Assembly: GCA_023265535.1 (NCBI GenBank)
Contig: JAHFTI010000358.1
Coordinates: 1 to 5,022 of the forward strand
Direction of reading: 5' to 3'
Origin: Opitutaceae bacterium
Lineage (GTDB): Bacteria; Verrucomicrobiota; Verrucomicrobiia; Opitutales; Opitutaceae
Length of the DNA stretch: 5,022 nucleotides
In this document: one piece after another, positions 1-5,022 of the stretch
Layout of the letters: each line of letters begins with the position of its first letter
Position numbering within the stretch: the stretch's first letter is position 1
Notes under the pieces: generated by a model
What the model saw: only the letters and a program-made list of their open reading frames with translations
The model's database searches: none
Told to the model about the DNA's origin: nothing
Program-made: the position numbers and the translations under genes

Positions 1-1955
1 CGGGAGGCGCCCGCGATCAGGACCGTGGCACCGCCCGCGAGGGGGACGGAGTGGGCCCTGTAGAGGTACCAGACGTCGAGGGGCTCGCCCCAGAGGGTGA
101 GCAGGCCCTTGTTGTTGGCCGGGCCGATGCGGTCGAGGCGGGACCAACCGTCGGCGATCTGCTCGCCGCGCGAGCCCGCGTTGCGGCCGGGATTCTCGTG
201 CGTGGCGAAGATCCACTGGAAGTGGCCCACGCTCCAGCCAGCGGCGGCCTTCCCCAGGCGCAGCTTCGTGCCGAGCAGGGCCTCCATGGCCTCCTCGCTG
301 TATCCGGAAACTGGTGACGCCTGTTCGCCGGCCTGCCCCAGGCCGAGGCTGCGCCAGGCCCCGTATTCACCGACCAGGACCTGCGAGCGAAGGTCCTCGG
401 AGTAGGTGGCGGGATCGCCGCCGTAGGTGCCGGTCCAATTCTGCGGAACGTCCCAGTCGGTGCCCTTGCCCCCGTTGCAGGTGGTCACGAGGCGCTGTGA
501 GGGACTGGTGGGGTCGAGGCTGCGGATGAGCTCGGTGCACTCGCGAGCGAAAGCCTCGGGCAGCATGCTCTCGTTCTGGAGTCCCCAGAGGATGAGGGAG
601 GGGCTGTTGCGCCGCTCGCGCACCCACTCGGTGAGCAGCTGCCTGAAGTTCTGCCTGAAGTCCTCGCGGTCGAACCAGATGTGCGCGCCGAACTGCGTCC
701 ACCAGGCCAGGCCGCGGCTGTCCCACTCGGCGTTGTAGCGCAGGTCGTGCGGGTGGTGGGCGTCGCGGAAGGCGTTGAAGCCGGCGGCGGTCATCTGGTT
801 GACGCGCGCCTTCACCATCTCCGGGGCGAAGGCGTGGCTGCCGCCCAGCTGGTGCTGGTATTCGCAGGTGCCGTTCAGGAAGACGGGACGCCCGTTGATC
901 AGGAGCGTGCCGCGCGACCCGGCCTCGCGCGAGGGCCAGCTGACAACGCGAAAGCCGAAGGGAGTCTCCAGGCAATCGAGCAGGGAGCCGGTGTCCGGGT
1001 CGAGGACCTCGGTGCGCAGGGTGTAAAGGACGGGGGCGCCGGGGTTCCAGAGTTTGGGGCCAGCCACGCGCAGAGCTGCGGGAAGGGCGGCGCTTGCGGC
1101 GCCCGCGTCCAGTTCCCCTCGGGATTCGGCCTGCGCGGCCAGGGCGCCGTCGGGGCTGAGCAGGCTGTGCCTGAGCTGGAAACGGCGTGCCCGGTCGCCG
1201 CTGTTGCGGAGCTCGGCGCGGACATGGGCGGTGGCCGACTCGGCGCTGAGGTCGCTGTCGTTCCAGACGTGCACGCCGAAGGGGACGATCCTGAGTGTAT
1301 CCGTGATGATGATACGCACGGCCCGGTGGATGCCGAAGGGCTGGGAGCCCTCGGAGAAGCCGTAGGCGCGTTCGCAGCCGCCGCAGACCCAGGGCAGCGA
1401 GCGGATGCCGGCGGGGTGCGAGGCCCTGACTGCCACGACATTGTCCGCACCCGGGCGCACCAGGGCGCTGACGTCGAGGGACAGACAGGTCAGCCCGCCG
1501 GCGTGGAAACCGGCAGGCTGACCGTTAACCCAGATTTCCGCGAAGGAACCCACTCCTTCGAAGAAAAGGAAGACGGCCCGGCCGGCGGCGCTGGCGGGGA
1601 CGTCAAAGTGGCGCCTGTACCAGGCGGTGCCGTGCAGGTTGCCATGCTTGCGTCCCGTGAAGCCGTGGTAGCGGTCCCAGGAGTGCGGCACCGAGAGGGC
1701 CTGCCAGGCGGAGTCGTCGAACGTTTCGGCAGCCTCGGGGGCGGCCTGGAGCAAGGGGCGTCCCTTGGCGTCCAGGGCGGGTGCGGCTCCCTTCCAGGGG
1801 AGAGGCGCATCGGGCGCCGCATCGGAGAGCATGCTGCGCCATCCCTCGTTCAGGCTGGCTTCCGAGCGCGGTGCGAGCGAACGCTCCGGCTCGCGGGCGG
1901 ACACGCACAGCAGGGACGGCAGGAGCAGGAGGATCAGGAAACGCAGGCCGCGCAT
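1..1955 (-). CDS. Secreted glycoside hydrolase family 2 enzyme (beta-galactosidase/beta-glucuronidase-like), 3' end cut by window edge
   Basis: This is a retaining exo-beta-glycosidase of family GH2, exported to the periplasm or cell surface. The frame is open for 651 codons from the ATG at 1955 and leaves the window without a stop. Residues 1-20 form a signal peptide (MRGLRFLILLLLPSLLCVSA, likely cut after VSA). The sugar-binding jelly roll covers about 35-215, with GTAWYRRHFDVP at 109-120, WVNGQPAGFHAGG at 142-154 and FGIHRAV at 207-213. An Ig-like domain spans about 216-340, and the TIM barrel starts near 350 (INGRPVFLNG, then RDAHHP at 397-402). The acid/base is Glu462 in LILWGLQNE. The nucleophile is Glu530 in LVGEYGA. 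The 68-residue separation is close to that in LacZ (461/537). NKGLLTLWGEPLDVWYLY (615-632) marks the barrel end, and further C-terminal domains are probably missing. An unusual PWVCGGCERAYGFSEGS segment lies at 188-204. The start is chosen because the signal peptide follows it and no upstream in-frame start was found in the gap. The GH2 assignment is firm; the substrate is unknown. Confidence 0.93.
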   Translation of the reverse strand, partial: MRGLRFLILLLLPSLLCVSAREPERSLAPRSEASLNEGWRSMLSDAAPDAPLPWKGAAPALDAKGRPLLQAAPEAAETFDDSAWQALSVPHSWDRYHGFTGRKHGNLHGTAWYRRHFDVPASAAGRAVFLFFEGVGSFAEIWVNGQPAGFHAGGLTCLSLDVSALVRPGADNVVAVRASHPAGIRSLPWVCGGCERAYGFSEGSQPFGIHRAVRIIITDTLRIVPFGVHVWNDSDLSAESATAHVRAELRNSGDRARRFQLRHSLLSPDGALAAQAESRGELDAGAASAALPAALRVAGPKLWNPGAPVLYTLRTEVLDPDTGSLLDCLETPFGFRVVSWPSREAGSRGTLLINGRPVFLNGTCEYQHQLGGSHAFAPEMVKARVNQMTAAGFNAFRDAHHPHDLRYNAEWDSRGLAWWTQFGAHIWFDREDFRQNFRQLLTEWVRERRNSPSLILWGLQNESMLPEAFARECTELIRSLDPTSPSQRLVTTCNGGKGTDWDVPQNWTGTYGGDPATYSEDLRSQVLVGEYGAWRSLGLGQAGEQASPVSGYSEEAMEALLGTKLRLGKAAAGWSVGHFQWIFATHENPGRNAGSRGEQIADGWSRLDRIGPANNKGLLTLWGEPLDVWYLYRAHSVPLAGGATVLIAGAS

Positions 1956-1973
1956 TGCGAGGGGAGGGATGGA
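1956..1973 (-). promoter_or_regulatory. Pyrimidine-rich, SD-less translation leader of the GH2 gene
   Basis: On the coding strand the ATG is preceded by TCCATCCCTCCCCTCGCA. There is no purine-rich Shine-Dalgarno sequence. The tract CCCTCCCCT ends 4 nt before the ATG, exactly as in front of the pdxA-like gene. The tract resembles the anti-SD end of 16S rRNA itself, so it cannot pair with it. Initiation would have to rely on an unstructured leader or ribosomal protein S1. The sequence and spacing are observed; the role is inferred. Confidence 0.4.
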
Positions 1974-2043
1974 AAGGCAGGCGGAACGGGATTCAGGAAG
2001 AGCTGCGGAGCGAGGCGGAGGACGCGGCCCCTCTGCATGGGCC
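1956..2043. other. 88-bp intergenic gap between propeller and GH2 genes
   Basis: This is the only gap of any size in the window. It holds the pyrimidine tract next to the GH2 start and, directly after the TGA of the propeller gene, a short inverted repeat GGCCC (2026-2030) / GGGCC (2039-2043) with an 8-nt loop. No T-run follows the repeat on the minus strand, so it is not a convincing terminator. I see no clear -35/-10 promoter. The GH2 gene could be read through from upstream, or have its own promoter that I cannot recognise. Confidence 0.5.
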
Positions 2044-3882
2044 TCACGGAGTGGGCTTGATCGACACCTCGTCCACCAGGAAGGACTGCTCGGGCACCTG
2101 GGTGTCGGCGCCGGGCAGGTCGCGTCCGCCCTCGCCGCGTTCGCGGTGGCGCCCGGTGCGCAGGGAGAGACGTTCCATGGATTCGGCGGGCTCGGCGAAG
2201 ACCAGGGCGCGGCGCAGCGCGGTTTTGCCATTGAAACTCAGGTCCGCCCGATCCGAGCCGGGGGACTTGGCTATGGTCAGCGCCACGGTATTCCATGCCT
2301 TGGACTGGTAGGGGCCGGCGTCCTGCCATTGTCCCTCGTGGTTGGCCCAGAGGTGGCCGTCCTCGGCGAAGACCAGTTGCACGGGGCGTTCGCCCTTGGG
2401 CCCCAGCAGTTCGATCTCCAAGCGGCCCTTGTCCTGGCGCGGGAAGACACGCAGTGAGAGCTCAAGGCCGTGCGTACGCGGGAAGAGTCGCTGTGCACGC
2501 GCGTAGTCGTAGGGATCGGCATCGCGCAGCTCGAGGGCCTTGCCGGACAGGCTTTGGGTGTCGACCACGCGGACAGGGGCCCAGAGGGGACTGTAAAGGT
2601 TCCAGGTGGCGGGAAGGGCGCCCGGGGTCTCGCCCTCAAAGCTGTCCTCGACCGCCTTGCTTTCCGCATCGCGCACGGGGACCGGCACGCGGGCGACCCA
2701 GAGGTCCTCCTTGTTCACGCTGTAGGTGAGCCAGAGCGCGCCGTCGGGGGCGGTTCCATTGCCCTCCGAGATGCCACGCACGTACTGCGGCCCCATGTTC
2801 TTGTAGGCGCCGCCGAAACGCTGGTCGGGAAGTTCGCCATGCACGGTCCACAGGCCGGAGAAGGAGGCGCCGTCCTTGCTCAGCGAGAGGGCCAGCGGGT
2901 GGCGCAGGCGTGTGGTGGGGTTGAAGACCATCACGTAACGACCGTCGCCCGTGCGTTGCCCCCAATACTTGGAGGAGTTGACGGGCACGTTTCCTGAAAA
3001 CTGCTTGGTGGTCCAGGTGCGCCCCTCGTCGTGCGAGAGGGCGGAGAGGGCGTCCTTCCAGAGGCCCACGAGGGCTCCGTCGGCGCGGTGGTAGCTGGAG
3101 AGGGCCTTGCCCGCGATTGGATAAAAGCCATCCGTGGAGCGGTCCTCCTCCCACCATTGGTTGGTCACGCGCTTGTCGGCGAGCAGGGCGCGGCAGTCGG
3201 AGAGGAAGACGCTGTCCTTGCTGGCCTCGTACATTGGGAAGGGGACCTTCTCGAGCGTCCAACCGGCGTGGGTGTTGAGGCGGATGAAGTGGATCGGGCC
3301 GAAGCTGCCGTCCTCGTGCACCTCGCGCAGGGCGCGGCCCATGCCGCTGCCGTCGTTGGGTGACGGGGCCTTGCCGTAGAAGGAGAGCACGTAGAGGCGC
3401 CCCGAGGCGCCCACGTGGAAACCCATGCGCTGGTGGCTCACGGACAGGCTGCCGTCGGGAAAGGTGATCGCGGGGAAGGCAATGCGCGGGCGTTCCCAGG
3501 TCACGCCGTCGACGGAACTCGTCAGGGAGGTGATGCAGGGCGTCTCGTGTTCGTCGCGCGGGCCGCTGAGGTATTCCAGGTAAAAGCGGCCCTTCCAGTG
3601 GGCCAGCATGGGGGCGTGGTTGTAGCTATGCAGCAGGCCGTCGGCATGCGGGGAGACGGTCTTGTTGGCGCGGAAGACCTGGAGGTTGTGCACGCCGAGG
3701 ACGGGGCGCAGGCCGCCGTCGGCGTTTGGCTTCACCTCTACGGGGGTGAGCAGGCGCACCACCGGGTCCTTGTCGTTGGCGGGCGCGGGCTTGGTGTCCT
3801 GGGCCTGAAGCGCGGGCAGGCTGCAGAGACCGAGGGCGACCAGGGCGCAGGCGGGCAGCCTGCCGTGGAGTGGGGCGTGCAT
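2044..3882 (-). CDS. Secreted sialidase-superfamily (BNR/Asp-box) beta-propeller protein with C-terminal LamG-like domain
   Basis: This is a 612-residue exported protein. Residues 1-27 form a signal peptide (hydrophobic ACALVALGLCSLPALQA, cut before QDTK). Residues about 55-400 look like a six-bladed sialidase-type propeller. There are Asp-box-like turns at 123-129 (SVDGVTW), 283-290 (SHDEGRTW, a perfect S-x-D-x-G-x-T-W box) and 335-341 (SKDGASF). The segment YNHAPMLAHWKGRFYLEYLSGPRDEHET (87-113) resembles the first blade of proteins annotated as exo-alpha-sialidase in environmental bacteria. Residues about 412-610 form a second domain, running from DSFEGETPG to FLVDEVSI, with the look of a LamG/concanavalin-type jelly roll that may bind sugar. 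I see no FRIP/YRIP motif and cannot place the arginine triad of true GH33 sialidases, so neuraminidase activity should not be assumed. The ATG lies 6 bp after the stop of the pdxA-like gene, which implies co-transcription. It could be a glycosidase, a lyase-type propeller or a binding protein. The fold is fairly sure; the function is unknown. Confidence 0.85.
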   Translation of the reverse strand: MHAPLHGRLPACALVALGLCSLPALQAQDTKPAPANDKDPVVRLLTPVEVKPNADGGLRPVLGVHNLQVFRANKTVSPHADGLLHSYNHAPMLAHWKGRFYLEYLSGPRDEHETPCITSLTSSVDGVTWERPRIAFPAITFPDGSLSVSHQRMGFHVGASGRLYVLSFYGKAPSPNDGSGMGRALREVHEDGSFGPIHFIRLNTHAGWTLEKVPFPMYEASKDSVFLSDCRALLADKRVTNQWWEEDRSTDGFYPIAGKALSSYHRADGALVGLWKDALSALSHDEGRTWTTKQFSGNVPVNSSKYWGQRTGDGRYVMVFNPTTRLRHPLALSLSKDGASFSGLWTVHGELPDQRFGGAYKNMGPQYVRGISEGNGTAPDGALWLTYSVNKEDLWVARVPVPVRDAESKAVEDSFEGETPGALPATWNLYSPLWAPVRVVDTQSLSGKALELRDADPYDYARAQRLFPRTHGLELSLRVFPRQDKGRLEIELLGPKGERPVQLVFAEDGHLWANHEGQWQDAGPYQSKAWNTVALTIAKSPGSDRADLSFNGKTALRRALVFAEPAESMERLSLRTGRHRERGEGGRDLPGADTQVPEQSFLVDEVSIKPTP

Positions 3883-3888
3883 GGGAGC

Positions 3889-4905
3889 TTAGACGGAGGA
3901 GGAGGGGGCGGGGTTCGCCGCCATTGTGGCCGCAAGCTTGATGGCGCAGACCAGGCTGCGCGGGTCGGAGCGGCCGGTGCCGGCCATGTCGTAGTTCGTG
4001 CCGTGCTCGACGGAGGTGCGGATGATGGGCAGGCCGAGGGTGACGTTCACGCCGCGCCAGATTCCCAGCATCTTGGCGGCAACGTGGCCCTGGTCGTGGT
4101 ACATGGCCACGGCGGCGTCGAACTCGCCCTGGAGTGCGCGGAAGAAGACGGTGTCGCCCGGGAAGGGGCCGCGCGCATCCAAGCCCTCGGCGCGCGCCTG
4201 CGCGATGGCGGGGGCGATGAACTTCTCCTCGTCATCGCCGAAGAGGCCACCCTCGCCCGCGTGGGGGTTGAGGCCGGCGACGGCGAGGCGCGGTGTGTCG
4301 ACACCCATGCGGCGCACGGCCTCGTGGGTGAGGCGCAGCACCTTGAGAATGCGCTCGGGGCGCACGCGGTCGATGGCCTGGCGCAGGGAGACGTGGGTGG
4401 AGACGTGGCTCACGCGCAGGGTCTCGGCGACGAGCATCATGGTGGCGCCGGGGGCCTTGCACAGCTCGGCGAGCAGGCCGGTGTGGCCGTCGTAGTGGTA
4501 ACCGGCCTGGTTGAGGGCGGCCTTGCTGATGGCTGAGGTCACGATGCCCGCGACCTTGCCGGCCAGGGCCAGTTCGGTCGCGCAACGCACATATTCGTAG
4601 GCGGCCTTGCCGGCGAGCGGATCGACCTTGCCCAGCTGCAGGCGGGCGAGGTCCACGTTGGCGAGATTGAGGACATCGAGGCAGCCCTCCTCAAAGCGCG
4701 CCTCGGACACGTCGCTGATGGCGTGCAGGCGGAGCGACACGCCCGTGTAGGCCAGCGCGCGCTGCATGACGCCCAGGTCGCCCACGACGATGGGACGGCA
4801 GACGCCTGCGAGCTCGGGCAGGGCGAGGGCCTTGGCGATGATCTCGGGGCCGGTGCCGGCAGGATCGCCGAGGGTGAGGGCAAGAAGGGGGGGCAGCGAG
4901 GGCAT
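3889..4905 (-). CDS. pdxA2: PdxA/PdxA2-family NAD-dependent 4-phosphate dehydrogenase, probably acting on a four-carbon sugar acid phosphate
   Basis: This is a complete 338-residue cytoplasmic enzyme of usual family length (about 330). It has the N-terminal TLGDPAGTGPE (11-21), and the three metal-binding histidines fall at H141 (GHTG), H215 (GLNPHAGE, 211-218) and H270 (MYHDQGH, 268-274). The signature NVTLGLPIIRTSVEHGTNYDMAGTG spans 287-311. PdxA oxidises 4-phosphohydroxy-L-threonine in vitamin B6 synthesis. PdxA2 enzymes oxidise 4-phospho-D-erythronate or D-threonate, which then loses CO2 to give dihydroxyacetone phosphate. YHDQGH in place of the YHDQGL of classical PdxA, plus the setting among glycan-degradation genes, favours the PdxA2 role. 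The usual GHTE is GHTG here, with Gly143 replacing Glu. It starts 14 bp after the upstream stop and ends 6 bp before the propeller gene. The family is near certain; the PdxA2 assignment is moderate, since a B6 role cannot be excluded. Confidence 0.95.
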   Translation of the reverse strand: MPSLPPLLALTLGDPAGTGPEIIAKALALPELAGVCRPIVVGDLGVMQRALAYTGVSLRLHAISDVSEARFEEGCLDVLNLANVDLARLQLGKVDPLAGKAAYEYVRCATELALAGKVAGIVTSAISKAALNQAGYHYDGHTGLLAELCKAPGATMMLVAETLRVSHVSTHVSLRQAIDRVRPERILKVLRLTHEAVRRMGVDTPRLAVAGLNPHAGEGGLFGDDEEKFIAPAIAQARAEGLDARGPFPGDTVFFRALQGEFDAAVAMYHDQGHVAAKMLGIWRGVNVTLGLPIIRTSVEHGTNYDMAGTGRSDPRSLVCAIKLAATMAANPAPSSSV

Positions 4906-4919
4906 GGAAAGGGGAGGGG
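4906..4919 (-). promoter_or_regulatory. Pyrimidine-only, SD-less spacer before the pdxA-like gene
   Basis: The whole 14-bp gap between the upstream TGA and this ATG reads CCCCTCCCCTTTCC on the coding strand, with not one purine. It contains CCCTCCCCT 4 nt before the ATG, identical in sequence and spacing to the tract before the GH2 gene. A Shine-Dalgarno pairing is impossible within it. Translational coupling to the upstream gene or S1-dependent initiation is the likely alternative. Confidence 0.4.
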
Positions 4920-5022
4920 TCAGGAGGCGGGTATGCTGAGCAGCTGGCGGAGGCTCTCGGGCCAGGGATAGCTGCCGGGCTTCATCGTGAAGAGCATGCC
5001 GGGGGCGTGGTCGGGGCGGAGG
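4920..5022 (-). CDS. C-terminal 33 codons of an upstream gene, possibly a four-carbon acid sugar kinase (DUF1537 type)
   Basis: The frame is open from the right edge to a TGA at 4920-4922. It reads ...APGMLFTMKPGSYPWPESL followed by RQLLSIPAS and the stop. Its position just 14 bp before the pdxA-like start, on the same strand, and its sensible composition support a genuine gene end. The LFTMKPGSYPWP stretch resembles the closing K-x-G beta strand of DUF1537/OtnK-type four-carbon acid sugar kinases, which commonly sit next to pdxA2 and supply its phosphorylated substrate. That identification rests on a short motif and on context. Coding status is likely; product identity is tentative. Confidence 0.5.
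   Translation of the reverse strand, partial: LRPDHAPGMLFTMKPGSYPWPESLRQLLSIPAS

Noticed and set aside
367..1908. Several minus-strand frames (e.g. 367-975, 899-1450, 1490-1822, 1603-1908) that could suggest a frameshifted or broken gene
   Set aside because: They are in the other two minus frames. The true GH2 frame is open without interruption from 1955 to the edge and carries all motifs in order, so there is no frameshift.
2026..2043. GGCCC-N8-GGGCC inverted repeat right after the propeller stop codon
   Set aside because: The stem is only 5 bp, the loop is 8 nt and no T-run follows on the minus strand. In GC-rich DNA this can easily arise by chance, so I do not call a terminator.
681..2060. 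459-codon plus-strand open frame
   Set aside because: It lies antisense to the GH2 gene, which has a signal peptide, both catalytic glutamates and family motifs. The plus-strand product is Gly/Ala/Val-rich with no recognisable domain. Long antisense frames are expected in DNA of this GC content.
2044..3882. Calling the propeller protein a functional neuraminidase (nanH)
   Set aside because: Asp boxes show fold only. The diagnostic GH33 residues are not visible, and no sialic acid catabolism genes are in the window.
3415..4536. 373-codon plus-strand open frame
   Set aside because: It is antisense to the PdxA-like gene and the start of the propeller gene, is low-complexity (runs of GGG, VVV, EGDGEA) and has no family motif.

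Overview
The window is GC-rich (about two thirds G+C by eye) and densely coded. All genes I can support lie on the minus strand, so transcription runs from right to left. The order is: the last 33 codons of an upstream gene (4920-5022), a complete PdxA/PdxA2-family dehydrogenase (3889-4905), a complete secreted sialidase-superfamily beta-propeller protein with a C-terminal jelly-roll-like domain (2044-3882), and a secreted glycoside hydrolase family 2 (GH2) enzyme that begins at 1955 and runs off the left edge. The gaps are 14, 6 and 88 bp, so the first three genes form a tight operon and the GH2 gene probably belongs to it.

Together they look like a carbohydrate-use locus. Two exported proteins with predicted signal peptides would bind or cut a glycan outside the cytoplasm. 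The cytoplasmic PdxA2-type enzyme, probably partnered by the kinase-like protein whose tail is visible, would handle a four-carbon sugar acid such as D-erythronate or D-threonate. The link between glycan breakdown and acid-sugar oxidation is inferred from gene order. The substrate cannot be read from the sequence.

The starts of the pdxA-like, propeller and GH2 genes all lack a Shine-Dalgarno sequence. Two of them share an identical 9-nt pyrimidine tract (CCCTCCCCT) exactly 4 nt before the ATG. High GC, leaderless-looking pyrimidine-rich starts and secreted BNR/GH2 glycosidases suggest a member of the PVC group (for example Verrucomicrobiota, Lentisphaerota or Planctomycetota). This is a weak inference without a marker gene.

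The long plus-strand open frames (459 and 373 codons) are antisense shadows typical of high-GC DNA. I see no RNA genes, CRISPR arrays, insertion sequences or attachment sites. I did not find a clearly new system. The points most worth following are the PdxA2 plus extracellular glycosidase combination, the uncharacterised propeller protein, and the shared pyrimidine leader.
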